Notes under the pieces: model-generated
What the model saw: only the letters and a program-made list of their open reading frames with translations
Databases searched by the model: none
Told to the model about the DNA's origin: nothing
In this document: positions 46,090-54,936 of the stretch, piece by piece
Layout: the number at the start of each line of letters is the position of its first letter
Numbering within the stretch: position 1 is the stretch's first letter
Program-made: the position numbers and the translations under genes
From: Planctomycetaceae bacterium
GTDB lineage: Bacteria > Planctomycetota > UBA1135 > GCA-002686595
NCBI GenBank assembly: GCA_011525785.1
Contig: WYBT01000026.1
Coordinates: forward strand, 1-64,000
Length of the DNA stretch: 64,000 nt
Direction: 5' to 3'

Positions 46090-48848
46090 GGCGCGGCGTT
46101 CAGTTCGGCGTCGAGCGCGTTCAGCTCGGGGAGTCTGCGGCCGTAGCTCATCTCGGTGATCAGCTTGCGGGCGTGTTCGAGCGTGGTCCGAGCGGGTTCA
46201 CGCTTGTGGGCGGCAAGGTGGCAGCGGGTCTGCTCGAGCGCGAGGTCGGCCTCGAAGAGGCGCAGGCCGTGACGGCGGACGAGAGTCGCGACGACGTCGA
46301 GGTCCTTCCACGCGGAGGGCAGGTCGTCGCGCATGCGGTGGAAGGCGGCGCGTGCGAGGAAGCCGCGAGGGACTTCATCCGTGTTTCCCGACGCGCGCAG
46401 ACCGTCCACGGCCGCCCTGAGGTGCGGCTCCGCGGCGCTGAGACTTGGCGGCGCAGTCGCCAGATGGGCGCGACCGAGGCTGAGATGATCGAGGGCGATG
46501 TCGAGGATCCAGCGGTGTCGCTGCGCCACTTCCATCGTACGCGGCGCCCGACGGAGGACCTCGGCTGGTTCGCCAGCGGCGAGGAGGAAGTCGCAGTACC
46601 GGTAGCCCTGGAATGAGTAGAGCAGCGGGTAGTCGGGCTGCAGCTCGACCTGCATGCGCTCGGCCTCGGCGAATAGCGCTCGCGCTTCGCCGACTCGGCC
46701 GAGCTGGTGGAGTGCGTCGGCGCGGGCGGTGCGTTGGAGCAGTCGTTGGAACCCATCGCCGCTGGCGTCGGCGTGGGCGACCGACTCGTGGGCTAGTCTC
46801 TCGGCCGGCGCGAGTTCGCCCAGCGCAAGGAGGAGTTCGCTGAGGCTGCCGGCGAGCGCCGAAGCGTGATCCCAGATCTCGGCCACAACGAAGCGTCGGA
46901 GTGCTTCCTTCAAGGGCTCGACCGCATCCCGCAGACGACCTAGGCCGCGCAGGAGCACCCCAGCACCGCCGACGACCGAGCTCTGCGTGTCGCTGCGGAG
47001 CCCCGGCTGAGGACCCTGCCAGCGCTCCGAGAAGAAGTGCGAGAGGCAGGAAAGGTCCGCGGCGAAGGCTCCGAGCTTCTTCACCAAGTAGTCCTCGTGC
47101 CTGCGCAGGATGCGATCGATGTAGACCTCCTCACACGCCTCCTGATATAGCCCCGCCGCACAACCGTGGACCACGGCGGCGAAGAGCGGTTGCATGCCCG
47201 GCAGGTCGTTGGGCTGGTGCTCGGTGGTGTCCTTGAAGTGCTGGTAGAGACGTCGGTGGCCTTCCTGCCAACTCTTGGGGTGGAGCGCCTTCAGCCGCGC
47301 GCCGAAGTGCTCGCGCACGATGGGGTGGGTGTCGAGCGTGTCGTCGTGGGTGCTCTGTCTGGCGAGGAGCTTCACACCACGGAGGCGCTCGAGCACGGCG
47401 TCGAGCTTCGCGTTGCGGAGCTGACGGTTGAGGCCCGGAAGCGGGTCGCCGTCGATCACTGCCTGCACCGCGCGCAGATCCGCGGGGCGGTCGAAGAGGC
47501 CGACGATATGGAGCAGCTCGAGCTCGGCTCCGTCGCCGAGGCGCTGCGCCCACGCGTCGAGGACGCGGCGCGGGTGGCCGCCTTGCTCCACCGGATGCAC
47601 GAGCGGCGGCAGCGTCTTCGCACCCGAGACGTGCGGCGCCACGTTGCTGTCCTTGAGCAAGTTGCCGAGCAGCGAGACCGCCAGCGCGTGGCCGCCCACG
47701 TCCTCCACGGCCGCCTCGAGTTCCGTGTCGTCACCGCGCACCCGAGCGACGCGCAGTAGCGCGCGGCCGGCGAGTGGGGCGACCTGATCGAGGTCCTTGT
47801 GCAGCACCGCCGGCTCTTGCACATCGCCGAGGTCCACTAGCCGCTCGCGCGTCGTCACCACGCACAGGCCCGGATGTCCCTTGGCCAACTCCTCGAGCAA
47901 CGTGCGCAGGCCGGGGTCGCGAATACTGCCGCGGTCCACGCCGTCCTCGCCTGACTGGAGCGGCTCGACTCCGTCGAGGATCAGCAGCGTGCGGTGCTGT
48001 CGCATCATCTCGGCGAGCATCTCCGCGCGATCCCAGATCGACTTGCCTTCCCACTCCGTCGCTCCGAACCACTTCAGCGCTTCGTTGAGGAAGGTCTCGG
48101 AGTCCGTCATCCGTCCGGTGCCCTGGCTGTAGAACGACCACGCGTACGCGCGCTCGGCGCCGCGCCAGCCGTCCTCGGCGAGCATCTCCGTCCACACGCG
48201 CGCCAGCGTCGACTTGCCGACGCCGCCGCCCGCCGTGAAGGCGACGATGTTGGTCTGGCCGCCGTTCCACGCGTCATCGAGCAGCTTGATCTCGTCGCGC
48301 CGCCCGAACAGCAGCGACCCCGTCTGCGGCATGCGGTGCAGATCATGCGTGGAGTGCGGAGCGTCGAGGCTCACTCCGCCGGTCCGGGGCGCCGCTGGTG
48401 TTTGAACGCCTTCGAGCACGAGCTCGGCGAACTCTGTCAGGAGTGCCTGGCGCTTCGCCTTGGTGTGCAGGCTGAGCGCCTTTGCGTCTTGGGGCCACAT
48501 CTGGCTTCGCGCGAGCCAACGCTCGTTCTTCCAGTTGCACGGCTGGGCGAGGAGCGGGAGCAGATGCAATTCGCCGCGGCGTGCTCTCTGCAGCAGCACC
48601 GGCACTTCTTCGTGGAGGCAGAAGCCGGAGGAAAGGAAGTTCTGCGTGACGAGCAGGATCGCAACGCTCGCCTTGTCGAGTTGATCGGCGATCTGGGCGT
48701 ACCAGTCCTCGCCGACGCCGATCAGCCGGTCGTCCCAGAGTTCGATCTGCTCCCCGAGCTTCAACTGCCCGAGGAACGGAACGACCTCCTTGTCGAGAAG
48801 CGCGCGGTCCTTGTGGGAGTACGAGACGAAGACCAGCTTCTTGCTCAT
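46086..48848 (-). CDS. TIR-STAND-TPR protein, bacterial NLR-like
   Basis: A 920-residue protein. The N-terminal TIR_2 domain (1-145) has VFVSYSHKD (7-14), IELWDD and FLSSGFCLHEE. A linker leads to a STAND NTPase with Walker A GGGVGKST (207-214) and Walker B TLLILDG (287-293). Helical and winged-helix-like regions follow, and TPR repeats fill the last 350 residues. TIR domains in bacteria hydrolyse NAD+ or make cyclic ADP-ribose signals. STAND-TPR proteins act as sensors, often in phage defence. So NAD+ depletion or signalling after sensing an invader is the likely role. Its start and stop overlap fragments of sister copies. It sits near pnuC-nadR on the same strand. Confidence 0.9.
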   Translation of the reverse strand: MSKKLVFVSYSHKDRALLDKEVVPFLGQLKLGEQIELWDDRLIGVGEDWYAQIADQLDKASVAILLVTQNFLSSGFCLHEEVPVLLQRARRGELHLLPLLAQPCNWKNERWLARSQMWPQDAKALSLHTKAKRQALLTEFAELVLEGVQTPAAPRTGGVSLDAPHSTHDLHRMPQTGSLLFGRRDEIKLLDDAWNGGQTNIVAFTAGGGVGKSTLARVWTEMLAEDGWRGAERAYAWSFYSQGTGRMTDSETFLNEALKWFGATEWEGKSIWDRAEMLAEMMRQHRTLLILDGVEPLQSGEDGVDRGSIRDPGLRTLLEELAKGHPGLCVVTTRERLVDLGDVQEPAVLHKDLDQVAPLAGRALLRVARVRGDDTELEAAVEDVGGHALAVSLLGNLLKDSNVAPHVSGAKTLPPLVHPVEQGGHPRRVLDAWAQRLGDGAELELLHIVGLFDRPADLRAVQAVIDGDPLPGLNRQLRNAKLDAVLERLRGVKLLARQSTHDDTLDTHPIVREHFGARLKALHPKSWQEGHRRLYQHFKDTTEHQPNDLPGMQPLFAAVVHGCAAGLYQEACEEVYIDRILRRHEDYLVKKLGAFAADLSCLSHFFSERWQGPQPGLRSDTQSSVVGGAGVLLRGLGRLRDAVEPLKEALRRFVVAEIWDHASALAGSLSELLLALGELAPAERLAHESVAHADASGDGFQRLLQRTARADALHQLGRVGEARALFAEAERMQVELQPDYPLLYSFQGYRYCDFLLAAGEPAEVLRRAPRTMEVAQRHRWILDIALDHLSLGRAHLATAPPSLSAAEPHLRAAVDGLRASGNTDEVPRGFLARAAFHRMRDDLPSAWKDLDVVATLVRRHGLRLFEADLALEQTRCHLAAHKREPARTTLEHARKLITEMSYGRRLPELNALDAELNAAP

Positions 48849-48999
48849 GCCGCAGCCTTCAGCTCGGCATCGAGCGCATTCAGTTCGGGAAGTCTGAGGC
48901 GGTGTCCCATCTCAGTGTTCTGTGCGAGAGCGTGTTCGAGGGAAGTGCGAGCGCGAGGATAGCCGCGGCGAGAAGGCCACCTCCCGAGCAGGGTAGCGC
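48845..48999 (-). pseudogene. 3' end of a further TIR-STAND gene copy
   Basis: Reading into the intact TIR gene, this stretch encodes ARTSLEHALAQNTEMGHRLR followed by LPELNALDAELKAAA and a stop that overlaps the next ATG. The intact gene ends ARTTLEHARKLITEMSYGRR and LPELNALDAELNAAP. The upstream boundary of similarity is near 48960-48999 and is not sharp. No start is available, so it is a fragment. Confidence 0.85.
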
Positions 49000-49226
49000 G
49001 AGCCCTCCGAGCACTAGATGGGCTCCGCGGCGCCGGAAAGAAGTCTGGCTGCGCCGGACAGCGCCAGCATCACTTCTAGACGCCAGCACGCGAGCTTGAT
49101 GGAGGCCGGCCCGCGAGTGCTTGCTGACGCTCGAAGCCTCGACACAACTCGCCGGCAGAATTCCGCCCCGCTCCGCGACAGGCGCTCGGACTCCCGACGA
49201 ACGCCGGCCGGCGTGAAGGAGGGGCC

Positions 49227-49631
49227 ATGAAGCAGTCTGCTGGACGAGTGCTCGGACTCGCTGCGTTCGTCGCGGCGAGCGTCGCCGCGTTGGCGCAGTC
49301 CGACGCTCCCGTATTCCCAGTCTCGGTGTGGGACGGGGGCCGGTGCCTCCCGAGCTTCAGCCGCGTCGAGACGGTCGACTTCGATCGCGATGGCCGGCTC
49401 TACGTCATCGCCTCGATCGGCATTCACGGCGTGTGGCTGCTGCGCGGCGAGTTTCCGTGGCGCATCGCCGCGGCGCACCTCAGCTGCGGGCCACGGATGG
49501 TCCGCGTGCTCGAGCGCGAGCCGGCCTGGGGCTGGGCTTTCAGCGACTGCAGCCTCGTCGAGCGCGTCGACTTCCTCGGTCGCATCGACAACGGCCTGCA
49601 CGAGCGCCTCCACGTCTTCCTGGGCAAATGA
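49227..49631 (+). CDS. Short secreted FG-GAP protein, internally shortened paralog
   Basis: A 134-residue exported protein. The signal peptide is AFVAASVAALA. One FG-GAP calcium loop (VDFDRDGRLYVIASIG) is followed by 70 residues ending ERLHVFLGK. The next gene has the same N-terminal plan (FPPSVWETG and IVDLDRDGRSEAAV) and ends RIFFGK, so this looks like that protein with the central repeats missing. A strong AGGAGG at 49215-49220 precedes the ATG, which suggests that it is expressed. Whether it folds alone is doubtful. Confidence 0.65.
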   Translation: MKQSAGRVLGLAAFVAASVAALAQSDAPVFPVSVWDGGRCLPSFSRVETVDFDRDGRLYVIASIGIHGVWLLRGEFPWRIAAAHLSCGPRMVRVLEREPAWGWAFSDCSLVERVDFLGRIDNGLHERLHVFLGK

Positions 49632-49662
49632 ACCGCTCGAATCGAGCGCCGAGGTCCACCCG

Positions 49663-51837
49663 ATGAACTCATCGATTCTTCTCAGCATGTGCGCGGCGAG
49701 TCTCGTCGCGCTGACCGCGACAGCCGCCGCCCAGACGCAGGGGACGCGCTTTCCGCCGTCCGTGTGGGAGACGGGCAGCGCCTTTCCGCTGACTAGCAAG
49801 ATCGAGATCGTCGACCTCGATCGCGACGGCCGATCGGAAGCCGCAGTGGTGCGCGGCATCGGCATCGGGGAAGCCGTGTTGATGCGGGGCGCCAAAGACG
49901 GCTCGTTGGCGTCGCGCACCACAATCGGCTCTCTGGTCCCGTATGTCATGGACATCGCGAGCGGCGACTTCAACGGCGACGGGTGGCCGGAGTTCGTCGT
50001 TCAGCGCTGGACCACGCCGAGCTTGTCGACGGAGCTCAGCGACGGCACGGGCGGCTTCCTCCCTCCGCTGACCCTCGCCGAATCGAACTACCTGATTCAC
50101 TCGCCGCTCATTGCGGATTTCGACAACGACGGCTTCGACGACATCGCCTGGCACGACGATCAAGCCGACCGGATCTTCGTTCGCAGAGGCGGATCGCAAG
50201 GACCCACATCGGCCGCCATCGAATCGCAAGTGCCGGCGCCGAGCGGGTGGAGCTGGTCACAAGCCGCCGGGGACTTCGATGGCGACGGGAACGCGGACAT
50301 CGCGTTGTCGCTCGAAGCGCCGAGCGGGTCGCGTGTGACGATCTTGCGCGGAGACGGCCAAGGTCGATTCGTCGAGCGTTACGCGATCGAGGACCGCGGG
50401 CTGCGCTTCGCTGCCGACTTCGAAGGCGACGGCGTGGTCGAGCTGGTGACGTCGTCTCCGTGGTGGGGGACGACCCTTCAGCGCTTCTCGGCCGGGCAGT
50501 TCGTGGAGCAGCTGATCTCTGCAGCGCCTGACACTTGGCTGGAAGCAGCGCACGATCTCGACGGTGATGGCGACCTCGACGGCATCTTCGCGAGCTCACG
50601 AACGCCGGAGTTGCGCTTGTACGAGAACGGCGGCTTCCGCCCGGCCGGTGTCGAGTTGTGGATTCCGCGCGCAGCGGCTCACTTCGAGTTCGGAGACATG
50701 AATGGCGACGGGCTCGACGACATCGTCGCGGCCTTCATGGAGGAGGATCCACTCGTGCTCTTTGCCTCCGGCAACGGACGCTTCGACACGCCTCAACCCA
50801 CGACAAACCTGGTCGACACAACGCACGCGACTGCGGGCGACTTGAACGGCGATGGGCGTGCGGACGTTGTCGCTCTGCGGGACGGCGCCGTCTCTGCTTA
50901 CGTCGGAGCGGGCGGCGGCGAGTTTCTCGTCGTCTGGAGCCGCAACGTGTCGGGACTGATCCTGGCCTTGCAGCTCGCGGACCTGGACACCGACGGCGAC
51001 CTCGACCTGTTCGGCGCTCGCTACACCTCGAGTTTCGACTACTTCAGCGCCTTGAACGACGGGACCGGGAATCTGTCGGACTTGGTCCATGCGACGTTCT
51101 CCGTGCCCTCGTTCGACAACCAGCGCCAACTCGCGGACGTCGACGGCGATGGGAAGCTCGACATCATCGTTCGATCGAACGGGATCTCGGTGGGACGCGG
51201 CGACGGCGCCGGAGGATTTGGGGCGCCGGTCGTGACCACGCCGAACTCCATCCTTCCGCGGTTGACCGCGAGCGCGGACTTCGACCGCGACGGGCGTGCG
51301 GATCTCGTGGTCACCAATCAACAGGGCGAGTTCGAGTGGTACCGCGGCATGCCCGACGGGACTTTCAACGTGACCCTGCCGCCCGCGTTCATCCAGGAGT
51401 TTCCGCTCGGCTTGCAGGCCGGCGACTTCGACGGCGATGGGAACGCGGACGTCGTATTCGCCTTCCGCAACGCAGGCGTGGACGCCGGCGCTGCAGTGGC
51501 TTGCATGCGAGGACGCGGGAACTACTACTTTCGCGATCCCGTCTACTCGCCGCTCGCCCTGATCGAGGAGCAGGTGGCCTCGCTGTCGACAGCGCGCTTC
51601 GGCGGAGGGCGCGGACTCGACCTCGTGGTGCGTTGGGCGAGTGAATCGTTCGATCTCAGCGACCCGCACGCGTTGGAAGTGCTCGTCTCCTTGGGCGACG
51701 GCCGCTTCCGCGCGACGCACGCGACATGGATCGCGGGAGAGTCTCTGGCCGACTTCAACGGCGACGGCCGCACGGACCTGCTCGGCCGTGGCTTCGGCGA
51801 CTCGTACGAGACGCCGCGCATCTTCTTCGGCAAGTGA
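49663..51837 (+). CDS. Secreted FG-GAP/VCBS repeat protein, long form
   Basis: A 724-residue exported protein. The signal peptide is ILLSMCAASLVALTATAAA. About a dozen FG-GAP or VCBS units with DxDxDG loops follow, for example DLDRDGRSE, DFDNDGFDD, DLDGDGDLDG, DLNGDGRAD, DVDGDGKLD and DFNGDGRTD. This predicts one or two calcium-binding beta-propellers. It ends with RIFFGK and no anchor or sorting signal is visible. Unlike the pair at 4938-8191 it lacks the CPCG domain. The gene lies inside the island just before the Nudix remnant, 31 bp after the short paralog. Confidence 0.85.
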   Translation: MNSSILLSMCAASLVALTATAAAQTQGTRFPPSVWETGSAFPLTSKIEIVDLDRDGRSEAAVVRGIGIGEAVLMRGAKDGSLASRTTIGSLVPYVMDIASGDFNGDGWPEFVVQRWTTPSLSTELSDGTGGFLPPLTLAESNYLIHSPLIADFDNDGFDDIAWHDDQADRIFVRRGGSQGPTSAAIESQVPAPSGWSWSQAAGDFDGDGNADIALSLEAPSGSRVTILRGDGQGRFVERYAIEDRGLRFAADFEGDGVVELVTSSPWWGTTLQRFSAGQFVEQLISAAPDTWLEAAHDLDGDGDLDGIFASSRTPELRLYENGGFRPAGVELWIPRAAAHFEFGDMNGDGLDDIVAAFMEEDPLVLFASGNGRFDTPQPTTNLVDTTHATAGDLNGDGRADVVALRDGAVSAYVGAGGGEFLVVWSRNVSGLILALQLADLDTDGDLDLFGARYTSSFDYFSALNDGTGNLSDLVHATFSVPSFDNQRQLADVDGDGKLDIIVRSNGISVGRGDGAGGFGAPVVTTPNSILPRLTASADFDRDGRADLVVTNQQGEFEWYRGMPDGTFNVTLPPAFIQEFPLGLQAGDFDGDGNADVVFAFRNAGVDAGAAVACMRGRGNYYFRDPVYSPLALIEEQVASLSTARFGGGRGLDLVVRWASESFDLSDPHALEVLVSLGDGRFRATHATWIAGESLADFNGDGRTDLLGRGFGDSYETPRIFFGK

Positions 51838-51955
51838 AGCCGGTCAGGCGCACTCAGGCGTGAGGCCGGCGCCTCGCGCGATCCTGCTGGCCGCAGCGCC
51901 GTGTTTATCGCGACGTCGCCGCTTGGACGGCCGGAGCCGAGCGGGTGAACCCGCT

Positions 51956-52099
51956 TGGGCGAACTCGCGCAGGAGCATTGTGATCCTCCACCGCGGCGCA
52001 CTGCGCTGCTTGCCGCGCTGCTTCGCCTGCGTCCGCGCCGTGTGGGGCATGACGCAGCGCATCCTCGAGCCGTTCCTTTCGCTCGCGCCGCTCGACTGA
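51956..52099 (+). pseudogene. 3' remnant of a CoA-type Nudix gene
   Basis: The last 48 codons of a Nudix gene remain in frame with its stop. The remnant reads WANSRRSIVILHRGALRC followed by a WGMTQRILEPFLSLAPLD end. It aligns without gaps to 42213-42356 of the intact Nudix gene. Over the final 111 bp I count 97 identical bases, including a 30-bp identical run. No Nudix box lies upstream, so it is not functional. Its position at the right end of the island suggests a junction of insertion or recombination. Confidence 0.88.
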
Positions 52100-52211
52100 G
52101 CGACGCGTCGCAAGGTCGCGCGCAACGGGCTCAGCGGGTCCGAGTCGCGCGAGAGAGCCGCGGCCGTCGGCGAGCGCCTGAAGTTGATCGTCGCGACGGT
52201 CGCATGCGCCC

Positions 52212-52244
52212 CGGATTCGACGCGGATTCGACGCGCTTTCGACG
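52212..52244 (+). promoter_or_regulatory. Three 11-bp tandem repeats, predicted response-regulator operator
   Basis: CGGATTCGACG, CGGATTCGACG and CGCTTTCGACG follow each other without spacing. They end 33 bp before the start of the outer-membrane protein gene at 52278. The 11-bp period puts successive half-sites on one DNA face, as known for OmpR/PhoP dimers. The same core occurs at 54937-54969. Confidence 0.7.
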
Positions 52245-52277
52245 ATCCGGTCGGCCGTGGAGCGCGAACGCAGAGGC

Positions 52278-52907
52278 ATGAACACCACCTCGACACTTGC
52301 GGCGCTCGCGCTCCTGGGCCTCTCGGCCTGCTCCTCGACCTCGACGCCGCGCGGCGATTCCGGTTTGTACGCGCGAGCGAACCTCGGCTACGGCGCGACG
52401 CTCGACGGGGCCTTCGATCCCGCCGGTGCGAGCGCCGAGGGCGAGTACTCCGCCGGTCTGGTCAGCGGCGCCGCGCTGGGCTACGAGTTCGACTCCAACT
52501 GGAGCGTCGAAGCGGACTGGACCTACCGCTCGGGCGAGATCGACTCGATCGGCTCGGGCGGCGCGGTAGCCAGCGGCGGCGACTACGCCTCGGTCGCGGT
52601 CACTGCGAACGTGGTCTACAGCTTCGAGCAGCAGGGGCCGTGGCGTCCGTACGTCGGCGCAGGCGTCGGAGTGCTCGAAGAGATCGATGCCGACCTCGAG
52701 CCCTCGGGCGGCGAAGTCAGCGACAGCGGCGCGCTCGCCTACCAACTCTTCGCCGGCGTCGGCTGGCGCGCCACCGACGCACTCGAGGTGACGCTCGAAG
52801 GGCGCTACCTGGGTACGAGCGGAGTCGAACTCGAAGGCGGCGGACAGTCGTTCGAGGCCGACTACGACCACCTGGGCGTGCTGCTCGGTCTGCGCTGGCT
52901 GTTCTGA
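52278..52907 (+). CDS. Outer-membrane beta-barrel protein, OmpW/OMP_b-brl-like
   Basis: A 209-residue exported protein. The N-terminal signal ends at LSAC (Cys18, possible lipobox). Amphipathic strands alternate with short turns (SWSVEADWTYRSGEID and RPYVGAGVGVLEEIDADLE). The last residue is Phe (LGLRWLF), the usual outer-membrane insertion signal. This predicts an eight-stranded barrel. The start ATG at 52278 is the last one before the signal, with GCAGAGGC upstream. It is convergent with the histidine kinase gene and is probably controlled through the 11-bp repeats by the neighbouring regulator. Confidence 0.78.
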   Translation: MNTTSTLAALALLGLSACSSTSTPRGDSGLYARANLGYGATLDGAFDPAGASAEGEYSAGLVSGAALGYEFDSNWSVEADWTYRSGEIDSIGSGGAVASGGDYASVAVTANVVYSFEQQGPWRPYVGAGVGVLEEIDADLEPSGGEVSDSGALAYQLFAGVGWRATDALEVTLEGRYLGTSGVELEGGGQSFEADYDHLGVLLGLRWLF

Positions 52908-52923
52908 GCGCGAGCGTCGCGCG

Positions 52924-54192
52924 TCAAGTGCGCGCGCTCTGCGCCGGCAGTGCGAAGTCGATTCGCACGACGAACTCGTCGTCGCGTCGCTGGGACTCGA
53001 GCGTCCAGCCGAAGCGCGCGCACAGCTCGCTCGCGATCTGGAGCCCGAAGCCGAAGCCCTCGACTTGCGCTTCGTGGGCGAGAAGCGTCGAGCGGTTGGT
53101 CAACACCAGCCGCGGGCCGTCGAGTTCGACACGCACCGCGCCGTCGCCGTGCGTGAGTGCGTTGCCGAGCACGTTCCCCACGATCACGCGGGCCAGTCGC
53201 TCGCTGCCTTCGACCAACGCGCTCGTGCGGCGCTCGAACTCGATCCGCGCCCGCGCACCGGAGAGCGCCGCTCGCTCCGCGACCAGCCGCTCGACGAGCG
53301 CGCCGAGCTCGAACTCTTCGCGGTCGAGCCCCGCGCGCGCGCCGTCGGGCTCGCGCGCGAGCCACAGGAAGGCGTGCACGAGATCGCTCATCTCGACCAG
53401 CGCAGCGTCGACGCGCCGATGCAGCTCCTCGCGGCGGCGCAGGTCGGCCTGCGGCTCGGATCGCAGCAGTTCGAGCGCGCCGCGTGCGGCTGCGATCGGT
53501 GTCCGCAGCTCGTGGCTCGCGTCGCGCGTGAAGCGCTGCTCGCGTGCGAGCGCGGTGCGCAGGCGCGTTTCTGCGCGCCGCCACAAGCGCGCGATGCGGC
53601 CGATCTCGTCGTCGCGTTGCTCGGCGGCCGAGGTCTGCGCCGCGGCCGGCTCGGCGGCGACGAGCTGCTCGAGGTCGTCGAGCGCTCCGAACAGGCGTCG
53701 CGAAGCGAGCAGCCCGACGAACGTGGCTGCGATCGCGAGCGCGAAGCCGCCGCCGACCGCGCCGAGATACAGAAGGCTCCAAGGCCCTTCGAGCGCTTCG
53801 AGGCCCGCCACGTCGTACAGGAGCCACCACGCCGGCGCGCCGTCCGGACCGGGCTCGACGGCGACGATCAGCTCGCTGGTCGAAAGTCCGGGCAAGGGAT
53901 CGTCGTTGAACTCGTGCACGCCGGGCGCGAGCGAGCGCAGGAACGCGGCGAGCTCGGGCGGCTCGTTCGACAGGTCGCGCACCACGCGCGCGCCCGGAGC
54001 GTCGAGTGGTCCATCCGCGCCCGCACGCTGCGCCGCTTGCGCGCGCAGCCGCTCGAGGTTGCGCGCGAAGATGCTGTCCTCGGTGTCGAGCACCAGGCGC
54101 GGCACGACCCAGGCGTAGGTGAGCGCCAAGGCCCCGCCGAAGGCCGTGATCAGCACGCTCAATCCGCGCCGCAGCCGCGGAGGGGAGCTCAC
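52924..54192 (-). CDS. Sensor histidine kinase
   Basis: A 422-residue two-component kinase. Membrane helices lie at about 11-31 and 141-164 and enclose a periplasmic sensor of about 110 residues. A HAMP-like segment comes next, then an H-box with His227 in RDASHELRTP. The HATPase domain has VIVGNVLGNALTHG (N box) and FGFGLQIA (G box). It responds to an envelope signal and phosphorylates the partner regulator. Its GTG start overlaps the regulator stop in GTGA, so the two are translationally coupled, with the regulator first. The frame is open far upstream, but that stretch lies inside the regulator gene in another register. Confidence 0.9.
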   Translation of the reverse strand: MSSPPRLRRGLSVLITAFGGALALTYAWVVPRLVLDTEDSIFARNLERLRAQAAQRAGADGPLDAPGARVVRDLSNEPPELAAFLRSLAPGVHEFNDDPLPGLSTSELIVAVEPGPDGAPAWWLLYDVAGLEALEGPWSLLYLGAVGGGFALAIAATFVGLLASRRLFGALDDLEQLVAAEPAAAQTSAAEQRDDEIGRIARLWRRAETRLRTALAREQRFTRDASHELRTPIAAARGALELLRSEPQADLRRREELHRRVDAALVEMSDLVHAFLWLAREPDGARAGLDREEFELGALVERLVAERAALSGARARIEFERRTSALVEGSERLARVIVGNVLGNALTHGDGAVRVELDGPRLVLTNRSTLLAHEAQVEGFGFGLQIASELCARFGWTLESQRRDDEFVVRIDFALPAQSART

Positions 54193-54869
54193 GCCGGCTC
54201 CTCGCGCGCGAGGCGGTAGCCGATGCCGCGCACGGTGTGCACGAGCGGCGTCAGGCCCTCGAGGTCGATCGCCTTGCGCAGCGCGTAGATGTGCGAGCGC
54301 AGCACGCTGCCCTCGGGCGAAAAGCCGTCCCACAGCACGTTTTCGAGTTGCTCGCGCGTCACGACGCTGGGCGAGGCGCTCATCAACTCGCGCAAGATGC
54401 GCAGGCCAACGCGATTGAGCGTCACTGCGCGGCCGGCGCGCTCGACGCGCACTTCTCCGAGGTCGTAGCGCAGGTCCTCGACCACCAGCACGTCGCGCTC
54501 GGGGCGCGAGGTGCGTCGCGCGAGCGCTTGCAGCCGCACGAGCAGCTCGGCGCCCTCGAAGGGCTTGACGAGGTAGTCGTCCGCGCCTGCCGCGAAACCC
54601 TCGAGCTTGTCGTCGAGCGTGTCGCGCGCGGTCAGCATCAACACCAGCGGCCCGGGGCCATGCTGCGCTCGCAGCCGCCGGCACACTTCGAGCCCGTCGA
54701 GCCGCGGCAGGCCCAGGTCGAGCACCAGCACGTCGTGGGCTCCGCTGAGCGCGAGGCTGAGTCCGCTGCGCCCGTCGACGGCGAGGTCGACTTCGTGACC
54801 GGCGCGCTCGAGCTGCTCGGTCAAGTTCGCGTGCAGCGAGGGATTGTCTTCGATCAAGAGGATGCGCAC
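54189..54869 (-). CDS. OmpR-family response regulator
   Basis: A 226-residue protein. The receiver domain has the acidic pair near Asp8, the phosphorylation site Asp51 in LVLDLGLP and Lys in DDYLVKPFE. The C-terminal winged helix (Trans_reg_C) contains EQLENVLW, VLRSHIYALRKAI and VRGIGYRL. It binds tandem half-sites and controls transcription; the repeats at 52212 and 54937 are likely targets. The GTG at 54869 is chosen because GGAG lies 8 nt upstream and receiver domains start right before ILLIEDN. The divergent MipA-like gene starts 125 bp away. Confidence 0.92.
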   Translation of the reverse strand: MRILLIEDNPSLHANLTEQLERAGHEVDLAVDGRSGLSLALSGAHDVLVLDLGLPRLDGLEVCRRLRAQHGPGPLVLMLTARDTLDDKLEGFAAGADDYLVKPFEGAELLVRLQALARRTSRPERDVLVVEDLRYDLGEVRVERAGRAVTLNRVGLRILRELMSASPSVVTREQLENVLWDGFSPEGSVLRSHIYALRKAIDLEGLTPLVHTVRGIGYRLAREEPA

Positions 54870-54936
54870 CTCTCCAAGGTACGGCGCGCACCCGCTGTCA
54901 GCGCCGCGTGAACGTTGGACTGCGCGCGATTCCACG

